From assembly GCF_014042355.1 (NCBI RefSeq), contig NZ_JACEZU010000001.1, positions 372,001-436,000 on the forward strand: DNA of 64,000 bases, in the 5' to 3' direction. The number at the start of each line of letters is the position of its first letter. Within the stretch, counting starts at the first letter, position 1. Origin of the DNA: Rugamonas apoptosis (GTDB lineage Bacteria > Pseudomonadota > Gammaproteobacteria > Burkholderiales > Burkholderiaceae_D). The notes under the pieces were generated by a model. The model worked only from the letters and a program-made list of their open reading frames with translations. It was not told the DNA's origin and did no database searches. The position numbers and the translations under genes are program-made. This document shows positions 48,885 through 56,770 of this stretch, piece by piece.

Positions 48885-50963
48885 TTACCACATGCTCACC
48901 CGCTGCTTGGGCGGCAAATACATCTTGTCGCCCGGCTTGACGCCAAACGCGGCGTAGAACGGCGCCTGGTTGCGCACCGTGCCGTTCGCGCGGAAGCGGT
49001 CCGGTGAATGCGGGTCGCTTTTCAGATAGACGATCTGCTGGGCGTCGCGGATCTTGCTGCGCCATACCTGGCCAAAACCCATGTAGAAGCGCTGGTCGCC
49101 CGTGAGGCCGTCGATCACAGGCGCCGGCTGGCCGGCCAGCGCGATCTGGTAAGCCTTATAGGCGATGGCGATGCCGGAGTTGTCGGCGATGTTTTCGCCC
49201 AGGGTCAACGCGCCGTTCACATGGTAGCCCTTGACGGGACTGAACGCGCTGTACTGCTGGACCAGCATCTTGCTCTTGGCCGCGAACTGCTTGTGGTCGG
49301 CCGCCGTCCACCAGTCGCGCAGGTTGCCGTCGCCGTCGTACTGGGCGCCCTGGTCGTCGAAACCGTGGCTGATCTCGTGGCCGATCACGGCGCCGATGGC
49401 GCCATAGTTGACGGCGTCGTCCGCGTCCGCGTCGAAGAACGGCGGTTGCAATATGGCGGCCGGGAATACGATCTCGTTCATCTCCGGGTTGTAATAAGCG
49501 TTCACGGTTTGCGGCGTCATACCCCATTCCTCGCGGTCGATCGGTTGGCCCAGCTTGGCCAACTGGCGCTCATAGGCGAATTCGGTGGCGCGCAGCACGT
49601 TGCCCACCAGGTCGTCACGCGTGACCACCAGCTTGGCATAATCGCGCCACTTGTTGGGGTAGCCGATCTTGGTGGTGAACTTGGCCAGCTTGGCTTGCGC
49701 CTGTTCCTTGGTGGCCGAGCTCATCCAGTCCAGGGTGGCGATGCTTTGCTGGTAGGCGGCCAGCAGGTTGGCCACCAGTTGCTCCATGCGCGCCTTGCGC
49801 TCGGGCGGGAAGTGCTGGGCCACGTACAACTTGCCCAGGCTCTCGCCCAGCGCGTTGTCGGTGGCGTTCACGGCCCGCTTCCAGCGCGGCTGCTGCTCCG
49901 GCACATCGCTCAGCACCTTGCCGTAGAACGCGAAGTTCTCGGCGGCGAACGCTTGCGACAGGTAGGGCGCGTTGGCGTGTATCACCTGCCACCGGAAGTA
50001 AGCTTGCCAGGTGGCCAGCGGGGTCTGTTCCAGCAAGCGGGCCATGCCCTTCAGGTAGCTGGGCTGGCTGACGATCACGTAATCGACCTTGCCGGCCAAG
50101 CCTGTCTGTTGCAGGTAGCCGCTCCAATCGTAGCCGGGCAGCAGCGCGGGCAGCTTATCGAGCGCCACCTTGTTGTAGGCTTTGACGGGATCGCGCAGCT
50201 CGACCTTGGTCCACTGGATCTTTGCCATCGCCGTTTCCAGCGCCACGATGGCACGCGCCTCGTCCGTCGCCTGCGCTTGGCCATGGCCGGCCAGCGCCAG
50301 CATGCGCGCCACGTGCTGCTGGTACTTGGCCAGCGTGGACGCCAGCTTGGCGTCGTGCGGCTTCAGGTAGTAGTCGCGGTCGGGCAGGCCCAGCCCGTCC
50401 TGGTACAGGTCGGCCACGTATTTGGTCGAATCCTTGTTGTCCTGGTGCACACCGTAGGCGTATGGCGCCGTGAAGCCCAGCCGGTTGAAATGGGCGATCA
50501 GGGCGGCGATGTCCTGCTTGCCGCTCAAGGCGGCCACGCGGTCCAGTTCAGCTCGCAGCGGCGCCAGGCCCAGCTGCTCCAGCCTGGCCTCGTCCATGTA
50601 GCTGGCGTAGAAGTCGCCGATGCGCTGGGCGTCCGAACCCGGTGCGCGGTTGGTGTCGGCGGCGGCCGCTTCGATGATGGCGCGCAGTTGCGGCTTGGTG
50701 TCGTCGTCCAGTTTTTCGAACGCGCCCCAGCTGGCCTTGTCGGCCGGGATGGCCGTGCTGGCCAGCCATTTACCGTTCAGGTTGGCGAAGAAATCGTCCT
50801 GCGCCCGCACGGACGGATCCATGTTGGCGATGGCGATGCCGGAGGCGCGGATGGCGGCCGTTCCCTGCCGCGCCGGCGCGGCCCCGTCTTCCGCTTGCGC
50901 GCACGGGACGCCAGCACCGGCCAGCACGGCCAGCGCGCAGGCGCTGATGACATGAGCTTTCAA
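48885..50963 (-). CDS. M13-family zinc metallopeptidase, copy 2
   Basis: A 692-residue paralogue. I propose TTG 50963 because GGGAGAGAG lies just upstream and the resulting protein begins with a clear signal peptide (MKAHVISACALAVLAG... ending AQAED). The zinc motif VIGHEISHGFDDQG and GENIADNSGIA are intact, NAYYNPEMNEIVFPA is present, and it ends QRVSMW, like its neighbours. It is nearest in sequence to copy 1 by eye across the whole catalytic domain. All catalytic residues are conserved, so it should be active. A bidirectional terminator separates it from copy 3, so it probably has its own promoter in the 184-base gap. Confidence 0.94.
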   Translation of the reverse strand: MKAHVISACALAVLAGAGVPCAQAEDGAAPARQGTAAIRASGIAIANMDPSVRAQDDFFANLNGKWLASTAIPADKASWGAFEKLDDDTKPQLRAIIEAAAADTNRAPGSDAQRIGDFYASYMDEARLEQLGLAPLRAELDRVAALSGKQDIAALIAHFNRLGFTAPYAYGVHQDNKDSTKYVADLYQDGLGLPDRDYYLKPHDAKLASTLAKYQQHVARMLALAGHGQAQATDEARAIVALETAMAKIQWTKVELRDPVKAYNKVALDKLPALLPGYDWSGYLQQTGLAGKVDYVIVSQPSYLKGMARLLEQTPLATWQAYFRWQVIHANAPYLSQAFAAENFAFYGKVLSDVPEQQPRWKRAVNATDNALGESLGKLYVAQHFPPERKARMEQLVANLLAAYQQSIATLDWMSSATKEQAQAKLAKFTTKIGYPNKWRDYAKLVVTRDDLVGNVLRATEFAYERQLAKLGQPIDREEWGMTPQTVNAYYNPEMNEIVFPAAILQPPFFDADADDAVNYGAIGAVIGHEISHGFDDQGAQYDGDGNLRDWWTAADHKQFAAKSKMLVQQYSAFSPVKGYHVNGALTLGENIADNSGIAIAYKAYQIALAGQPAPVIDGLTGDQRFYMGFGQVWRSKIRDAQQIVYLKSDPHSPDRFRANGTVRNQAPFYAAFGVKPGDKMYLPPKQRVSMW

Positions 50964-51047
50964 AGTCTCTCTCCCAGGTAGTGGTCGTATTTCAATTTTT
51001 ATGAGTAACACGGCAGAACTGTATCATGTCATCGTGATATTAGTAAC

Positions 51048-51087
51048 AAAAAGACCATGCAAGATCGCTCCGGCATGGTCTTTTTTT
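51048..51087. terminator. Bidirectional terminator between M13 copies 2 and 3
   Basis: AAAAAGACCATGC (51048-51060) pairs with GCATGGTCTTTTT (from 51073) over a 12-base loop, with T-tracts on both strands. It lies 60 bases past the stop of copy 3 and before the start of copy 2, so it would end transcription from copy 3. Confidence 0.88.
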
Positions 51088-51101
51088 GGGATGACATGGC
51101 A

Positions 51102-51127
51102 CGCTTACCTGATGCGCTTACCTGATG
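51102..51127. repeat. 13-bp tandem duplication downstream of M13 copy 3
   Basis: CGCTTACCTGATG occurs twice head to tail (51102-51114, 51115-51127), with a degenerate inverted version just after. It lies between the stop of copy 3 and the terminator. Probably replication slippage. Confidence 0.7.
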
Positions 51128-51146
51128 CGCGTTATCAGATACGCAT

Positions 51147-53198
51147 TTACCAAATAATGACGCGCTGCTCGGGCGCCAGGTACATCTTGTCGCCCGGTTT
51201 CACGCCGAACGCTTCATAGAAGCCCGGCTGGTTGACCATGGTGCCGTTGGCACGGAACTGGCCCGGCGAGTGCGGGTCGGTCTTGATCTGCACGATCTGC
51301 TGCGGCTCGCGCATCTTGCTGCGCCACACCTGCGCGAAGCCCATGAAGAAGCGCTGGTCGCCCGTCAGGCCGTCGATCACCGGCGCCGGCTGGCCGTTCA
51401 GCGACAACTTGTAGGCCTTGTAGGCGATGGCCAGGCCGGAGTTGTCGGCGATGTTCTCGCCCAGCGTCAGCGCACCGTTCACGTGGTAGCCGGGCAGCGG
51501 GCTGTAGCTTGCGTACTGCTGCACCAGCACGTCGGTGCGCGCCTTGAAGTTGGCGCGGTCTTCCGCCGTCCACCATTCGCGCAGGTTGCCGTCACCGTCG
51601 GACTGGCTACCCTTGTCGTCGAAGCCGTGGCTGATTTCGTGACCGATCACGGCGCCGATGGCGCCATAGTTGACGGCATCGTCCGCACCCGCGTCGAAGA
51701 ATGGCGGTTGCAAAATGGCGGCCGGGAACACGATCTCGTTCATGGTCGAGCTGTAATACGCGTTGATGGTCTGCGGCGTCATGCCCCACTCGGTGCGGTC
51801 GATCGGCTTGCCCAGCTTGTTGATCATGCGCTGCGACGCGAAGGCCGAGGCGCGCATCATATTGCCCGACAGGTCGGACGGTATGATGGCCAACGCACTG
51901 TAGTCACGCCACTTGGACGTGTAGCCGATCTTGGGCGTGAACTTGGCCAGCTTGGCCTGGGCCTGCTCCTTGGTGGCCGGGCTCATCCATTCCAGGGTGT
52001 CGATGCTCGATTTGTACGAGGCCAGCAGGTTGGCCACCAGCTGCTCCATGCGCGCCTTGCGCTCGGGCGGGAAATACTGGGCCACGTACAGCTTGCCCAG
52101 CGCCTCGCCCAGCGCGCCTTCCACCGCACCCACGCCCCGCTTCCAGCGCGGCGGCTGTTCCGTCACGCCCGTCAGCACGGTGCCGTAGAAGGCGAAACTG
52201 GCGTCGGCGAAGGGCTTGGACAGGTATGGTGACTGGCTGCGCAGCAGTTGCCACTCGAAATACGACTTCCACGTGGCCAGGTCGGTCTGCTCCAGCACCG
52301 TGTTGAAACCACTCAGGTAGCTGGGCTGGTTGACGATCACGTAATCGACCTTGCTGGCCACGCCGGCCGCCGCCAGCGCGTGCTTCCAGTCATAGGCGGG
52401 CGCCAGCTCGGCCAGCTTATCGATCTGCACCTTGTTGTAGCGCTTGACGGGATCGCGGTTCTCGACCTTGGTCCACTGGACCTGGGCCAGCGCCGTTTCC
52501 AGGCCCACGATGGCGTGGGCGGCGGCGGCGCTGTCCTTCACACCCGCCAGCGCCAGCGTCTTGGCCACATGGGTTTCATACTGGGCCAGCACGGCGGCCA
52601 GCTTGGCGTCATCCTTCTTCAGGTAGTAATCGCGGTCCGGCAGGCCCAGGCCACTTTGCGCGATGCTGACGGCATATTTGGTCGATTCACGCGCATCCTG
52701 GCTCACGTAGATGCCGTACGGTGCGACCGCGCCGATCTCGTCCATGTGGGCGATCAGGGCCGGCAGCGCTTTCTTGTCCTTGATACTGCGAATACGATTC
52801 AGTTCCCCGGCGAGGGGCTTGATGCCCAGCGCGTCCAGCTTGTGCTCGTCCATGTAGCTGGCGTACAGGTCAGCGATCTTCTGGGCTTCGGAACCGGGCT
52901 TGCGGGCCGCCTTGTCTTGCTGGCTTTGTTGGGCCGCCTCGATCAGCACGCGCAACTGCGGTAGCGTGGCCTCGCGCAACTGGATGAAGGAACCCCAGCT
53001 CGCCTTGTCGGCCGGGATTTCCGTCGTCTGCAGCCACTTGCCGTTGAGGTAGCGGAAAAAATCATCCTGGGGCCGGACGGCGCTGTCAATGTACTGCACG
53101 TCGATGCCGGAGCGGGGGGCGGGGGCGGCCGGTTCGGCGGCGCCGGCGGCGGTCATTATCAGGCTCATGGTCAGGGTGCTCAGCAGATGTCGTTTCAC
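51147..53198 (-). CDS. M13-family zinc metallopeptidase, copy 3
   Basis: A 683-residue paralogue starting at GTG 53198 (AAGGA upstream), with signal peptide VKRHLLSTLTMSLIMTAAGA. The N-terminus and the leader around the start closely resemble copy 1, pointing to duplication that included the translation start. Zinc motif VIGHEISHGFDDKG (Lys in place of Gln found in the other copies), GENIADNSGLA and terminal QRVIIW are present. In place of NPEMNEIVFPA it has STMNEIVFPA after NAYY, a small change next to the substrate-binding motif that could shift specificity. It lies 175 bases downstream of the TonB-dependent receptor gene on the same strand. Confidence 0.95.
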   Translation of the reverse strand: MKRHLLSTLTMSLIMTAAGAAEPAAPAPRSGIDVQYIDSAVRPQDDFFRYLNGKWLQTTEIPADKASWGSFIQLREATLPQLRVLIEAAQQSQQDKAARKPGSEAQKIADLYASYMDEHKLDALGIKPLAGELNRIRSIKDKKALPALIAHMDEIGAVAPYGIYVSQDARESTKYAVSIAQSGLGLPDRDYYLKKDDAKLAAVLAQYETHVAKTLALAGVKDSAAAAHAIVGLETALAQVQWTKVENRDPVKRYNKVQIDKLAELAPAYDWKHALAAAGVASKVDYVIVNQPSYLSGFNTVLEQTDLATWKSYFEWQLLRSQSPYLSKPFADASFAFYGTVLTGVTEQPPRWKRGVGAVEGALGEALGKLYVAQYFPPERKARMEQLVANLLASYKSSIDTLEWMSPATKEQAQAKLAKFTPKIGYTSKWRDYSALAIIPSDLSGNMMRASAFASQRMINKLGKPIDRTEWGMTPQTINAYYSSTMNEIVFPAAILQPPFFDAGADDAVNYGAIGAVIGHEISHGFDDKGSQSDGDGNLREWWTAEDRANFKARTDVLVQQYASYSPLPGYHVNGALTLGENIADNSGLAIAYKAYKLSLNGQPAPVIDGLTGDQRFFMGFAQVWRSKMREPQQIVQIKTDPHSPGQFRANGTMVNQPGFYEAFGVKPGDKMYLAPEQRVIIW

Positions 53199-53373
53199 GA
53201 AAAATCCTTGTAGGGCATGGGGGCGGTGGGTTCGCACGGGGCCGGCCGGACGGATAGCCCGGAATCCGGCAATGTAGCACGAGCGGGCAGGCACGGCACG
53301 CAATTCCGTGTGCGCCCTGTGCGCCCTGTTTGCCCTGCCCGCCGCGCCGCTGCCGCTACCGCTGCGCCCGCTA

Positions 53374-55671
53374 TCAGAACTTGGTTTCGAGCTTCACGCT
53401 CCAGGCCGTGTAGGTCTGGTAATCCGAGTCCGCGCTGGACGTCACGCCGCGCGCCGTGACGATGTTGCCGCTCAGGCTGTCCAGCGGCGACAAATTGCTG
53501 GCGGAGATGCGCAGCTGGTTGCGGCTGTCGAGCTTCCACAATGCGTATGCATCGAAGGCGCGCTTGCGGCCCGTCGACACCTGCTGGGTGAGGCTGGTCT
53601 GGATCACCGTGGCCGGGGTCCAGTTGAGGCTGCCGCCCACCGTCAGCGGCCACTGCTTGAGGTGGTAATCGAAGCCCACATTGGCAGTCTGTTTCGCTTG
53701 CTGGTCGAGCCGGTTGTTGGGGCCGGGGATGCCGTCCACGCTGGACCAGAAGCGGCTGTAGTTGGAACGCAGGTCGATGGCCGGCGCATCCTCGAACAAC
53801 TCGACCAATTGGAACTTGGCCTCCAGCTCGATGCCGCTGGTGCGCGCGTGGCCCACGTTGGACGGCGTGGACACGTAATGTGGCCCTTGCGGCGTGTCGT
53901 AGCTGCTCAGGGTGCGGCGGATCAGGTTGTCGATATCGCGCACGAAGCCGCTGACGCTGACGATGCCGCTGCGGCCCAGGTAATGTTCATAGGCCAGGTC
54001 CAGTCCCGTGGCCAGTTCCGGCTTGAGGTCGGGATTGCCCATGCGGTCGGGATGGGTGGCGTTGTTCGGGTGTGCCAGATAAGGCAAGGCGATCAGGTCC
54101 TGCACGTTGGCCGCCTTGTAGCTCTTGGTCAGGCTGGCGCGCACCTGGTCGCGCTCGTGGCCGGGAATACGCCACACACCATGCAGCAAGGGACTGAGCA
54201 CGCTGCTGGTGTTGTGCACGTCGCCACTGGCGCGGCGGCTGGTGGTGGTGATGCCTTCCCAGCGCAGGCCGGCATAGCCCGACCATTGCGAGCTGATGTC
54301 CCACTCGTCCTGCGCGAACACGGCGTAGCGGCGGGTATCGGCGCTGAGGTTGTCGCCGGAATCGTCGAACTGGGCCACGCCGTTCTTGTCGAGCGAAGTC
54401 TTGCTCTGCTCGCGGTGGCTCGCTTCCAGATCCCAGCCGGCCGCCAGCGAGTGATCCTTGCCCAGCGGCGTGCTGTACTTGCCGCCGCTGCTGACGCTGC
54501 GGTCGCGCGTGCTGTCGCTGTCCGTAAAGCGGTTCGATTCCTGGCCGGCGCCGTCGTACTGCAGGCGCAGCGCGTCGCTGCTGCTGTGGCCCAGACCGAA
54601 GCCGAATTTGACGTCCAGCTTAGCCGCGCCCTCCAGCTTGTGCACCCAGTTGCCGAAGCCACGCATGAACGTGGTATCGGAATGGCCGCGGGTGGCGGCC
54701 GTGGCGTACTCGGGCGCCTGCTGGCCGATCGACTGGTCCAGCACGCTGGTGGCCGAGGTATCGCTGCGCATGCTCATCAGGAAGGGTTGGAAGTTCAGCG
54801 TGTCGCCGCCCTCGAACTTGTAGGACAGGCGCGGCGTCAGGTGGATGCCGCGCGTCTTGCGGTTGCTTTCATCCGTTTCCAGCTGGTCCTTGAGCACGGT
54901 GCCGGTGGCGTCCGTGTCCTGGTAGGCGATGCTGTTGTGGTCGTGCTGGCGGTTCTCGAACACGGAGCCGGTCAGCAGATAGCTCAGGCTGCCCACCTTG
55001 CCCGGCACGGTCAGCGATACATTGGGCGCGTGGCGGCCCTGCTCCACCGTATCGGTCAGCTTGAGCTGCTTGTCCTTGAGCTGGTAGCCGTCGCGCAGCA
55101 CGATGTTGATGGTGCCGGCGATGGCGCGCGTGCTGTGCTCGGCCACCGGGCCGCGCATGATCTCCACCCGCTCCACCTGGTCCGGCGACAGGCTGTCCAT
55201 GGAAAAGCCGGCCGGCGGCCGTTCGCCGTTGACAAGGATTTGTGTGTAACCGCTGCCCAGGCCACGCATGCGGATATCGCCGCCGCGGCCAGGACGGCCG
55301 CCGATGGTGACGCCGGGCAGGCGCTTGAGCACGTCGGCCAGGCTGGTGTCGCCGTTGCGGTCCAGTTCCTCGCGGCCGTAGACCTGCTTGCCGGCCGTGG
55401 CACGGCGGCGCTCGTCCATATCGCTGGCGCGCCCGCCGCTGACGGTCACTTGCTGGATAGGGTGACCGTCCGGCCCGGTTGCGGGCTGGGTGGTAGTACG
55501 CGAGGAGGGCGCAGTGGACGTCGCGGGTGTGGCGGGTGTGGCGGGTGTGGCAGGCGTGGTGGCGCTGGCGTCCACCGGCTGGCCGGATGGGTTCTGGCTC
55601 TGGGCCAGGGCGGCATTATCGGCCAGGGCGCCCAGCAAGGCCAGGCAGGCGTAAGGAAGCAGTTTGCTCAT
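53374..55671 (-). CDS. TonB-dependent outer membrane receptor
   Basis: A 765-residue receptor. ATG 55671 gives a signal peptide (LLPYACLALLGALADNAALAQ). After a Pro/Ala/Thr linker encoded by 9-bp repeats comes the TonB-box-like region QQVTVSGG, then the plug domain with ADVLKRLPGVTIGGRPGRG, RMRGLGSGYTQILVNGERPP-type residues and VERVEIMRGP. The barrel (about 200-765) ends in SVKLETKF with C-terminal Phe. The substrate (siderophore, peptide or glycan) is unknown. It is followed by three M13 peptidase genes on the same strand, so peptide uptake or processing is a possible link. Confidence 0.93.
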   Translation of the reverse strand: MSKLLPYACLALLGALADNAALAQSQNPSGQPVDASATTPATPATPATPATSTAPSSRTTTQPATGPDGHPIQQVTVSGGRASDMDERRRATAGKQVYGREELDRNGDTSLADVLKRLPGVTIGGRPGRGGDIRMRGLGSGYTQILVNGERPPAGFSMDSLSPDQVERVEIMRGPVAEHSTRAIAGTINIVLRDGYQLKDKQLKLTDTVEQGRHAPNVSLTVPGKVGSLSYLLTGSVFENRQHDHNSIAYQDTDATGTVLKDQLETDESNRKTRGIHLTPRLSYKFEGGDTLNFQPFLMSMRSDTSATSVLDQSIGQQAPEYATAATRGHSDTTFMRGFGNWVHKLEGAAKLDVKFGFGLGHSSSDALRLQYDGAGQESNRFTDSDSTRDRSVSSGGKYSTPLGKDHSLAAGWDLEASHREQSKTSLDKNGVAQFDDSGDNLSADTRRYAVFAQDEWDISSQWSGYAGLRWEGITTTSRRASGDVHNTSSVLSPLLHGVWRIPGHERDQVRASLTKSYKAANVQDLIALPYLAHPNNATHPDRMGNPDLKPELATGLDLAYEHYLGRSGIVSVSGFVRDIDNLIRRTLSSYDTPQGPHYVSTPSNVGHARTSGIELEAKFQLVELFEDAPAIDLRSNYSRFWSSVDGIPGPNNRLDQQAKQTANVGFDYHLKQWPLTVGGSLNWTPATVIQTSLTQQVSTGRKRAFDAYALWKLDSRNQLRISASNLSPLDSLSGNIVTARGVTSSADSDYQTYTAWSVKLETKF
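55523..55558 (-). repeat. 9-bp tandem repeats in the TonB receptor gene
   Basis: GCGGGTGTG occurs three times head to tail plus a diverged fourth unit. On the coding strand it gives TPA-TPA-TPA-TPA between the signal peptide and TonB box. In-frame repeat number could vary by slippage without shifting the frame. Confidence 0.8.
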
Positions 55672-55839
55672 AAGGTATCGGGTGGCATCGTCGCGAACAG
55701 TCATCCGCGCCCGCATTCTAGCGCCTCAGCCATCCCGGCATGGCCGCCGGAAGTTGTTTTTTACTTTACGATACACACCCTCTACATGGCTGAAACATGG
55801 CCGGGCGCCGCCGCCAGCGGCCCCGTTCCCACGCGCACA

Positions 55840-56397
55840 TCAGCCGCCTGGCATGCCCATGCCCGCCCCGCCCTGCTTGTGACGACCGCCGCGACTGTGG
55901 TCCCCACCCTCGTCCTTGCCGCGCGGCGCGGCGCCGCCGTGGCCACCGTTATCTGGCATGCGCAGCAACTGTTCAGCCAGCAAGTTGGCCACCACGCGGC
56001 GCTGCGACTCGCTCAGCGCATCGTTGACGCCCAACCACCACTCGCGCAACTGTTTTTCCTCGGCGGCCGTGGTGGCTGTTTCCGCATCCATCGCCCCCGC
56101 CAGATCGCGCAACTCGACGCCGGCCGCATCCAGCCCGGCCTTGCTGGCCGTTTGCAAGCGTTCGCGGCGCGCCTGACGTTCGCGCAGCAGCGCGCGGGTC
56201 TTGCCCTCCGTCTGCTGCCACAGCGTTTGCTGGTTGGCGTTCAGGTTCAGCGAGGTCTTCAGGTCGGCCGCCATCGGCAGCAGATCCTCGGCCCGCAGCT
56301 CCATCACGGGCAAGGCGAAGACCGGCAAGGTGGCTGCGCTCAGCAGCAAGGCCGCGCCGACGTGGCGCAAACGGAAAGGCAGAAAATTGGACAGCAT
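55840..56397 (-). CDS. Spy/CpxP-like periplasmic protein (tentative)
   Basis: A 185-residue protein starting at ATG 56397 with CGGGAG upstream. A signal peptide (VGAALLLSAATLPVFA, cleavage near residue 27) precedes an all-helical, charged domain. LNLNANQQTLWQQTEGKTR resembles the LTxxQ-type helix of Spy/CpxP proteins, and further helices follow. The C-terminal 40 residues are Gly/His/Arg-rich (GGHGGAAPRGKDEGG and similar) and could bind metals. Family members act as chaperones or stress-sensing regulators in the periplasm. The leader contains an intrinsic terminator, see the adjoining entry. The next gene downstream, the TonB receptor, starts 168 bases later. Confidence 0.75.
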   Translation of the reverse strand: MLSNFLPFRLRHVGAALLLSAATLPVFALPVMELRAEDLLPMAADLKTSLNLNANQQTLWQQTEGKTRALLRERQARRERLQTASKAGLDAAGVELRDLAGAMDAETATTAAEEKQLREWWLGVNDALSESQRRVVANLLAEQLLRMPDNGGHGGAAPRGKDEGGDHSRGGRHKQGGAGMGMPGG

Positions 56398-56411
56398 GAA
56401 CACTCCCGGGA

Positions 56412-56458
56412 CAAAAAAATGCCTGCGCAAAAAAATGCCTGCGGCTAGGGCGCAGGCA
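56412..56458 (-). terminator. Leader terminator/attenuator before the Spy-like gene, duplicated 3' arm
   Basis: On the minus strand TGCCTGCG pairs with CGCAGGCA followed by seven Ts; then the block CGCAGGCATTTTTTTG is repeated exactly once more. In plus coordinates the 16-bp unit lies at 56412-56427 and 56428-56443, and the inverted arm at 56451-56458. The element ends about 15 bases before the start codon, in the 5' leader. Confidence 0.75.
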
Positions 56459-56770
56459 AAGAACCACTTCAGGGTAGAGAGAAATACAAGTCCAGTGTAG
56501 GCGGCGAGTGCCCGGCAGGCAGGGATTCTTACAATTACTTACCGTCGTCAACCTGCGCGTTACACTCCGCAAACAAAGCCCGGTTTGGCGCAACATTTAC
56601 ACTCCTGCATGCTGCTAAGCTGGCCGCACGGGCGATAGTGAAAAAACGTGTAAATGCTTACGCATTGGATACTACGTTTGCCAGAAATCAGGTTTATACT
56701 GAATCGTAGCGTTACGCTGGCGCCGACCGCGCGGCCGCAACGCCGGATGGATAGATTCGACAGGTGAAAC
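56459..56770. other. Divergent promoter region of Spy-like and protease genes
   Basis: A 312-base gap (373 with the leader terminator). A/T-rich stretches near 56520-56560 and 56640-56710 should hold the promoters. No gene, RNA or strong palindrome is seen. The ribosome-binding site of the protease is ACAGGTGAAAC, just before its ATG. Confidence 0.45.

Noticed and set aside
46839..50981. Long open frames on the plus strand opposite two M13 peptidase genes (641 and 657 codons).
   Set aside because: They are shadows of G/C-rich third positions; the translations are His/Val/Gln-rich without any domain, and the minus-strand proteins have full catalytic motifs.
53308..56448. A 1,046-codon open frame on the plus strand.
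   Set aside because: It spans antisense to the TonB receptor and the Spy-like gene and shows low-complexity Ala/Val/Gln/His composition with no recognisable domain.
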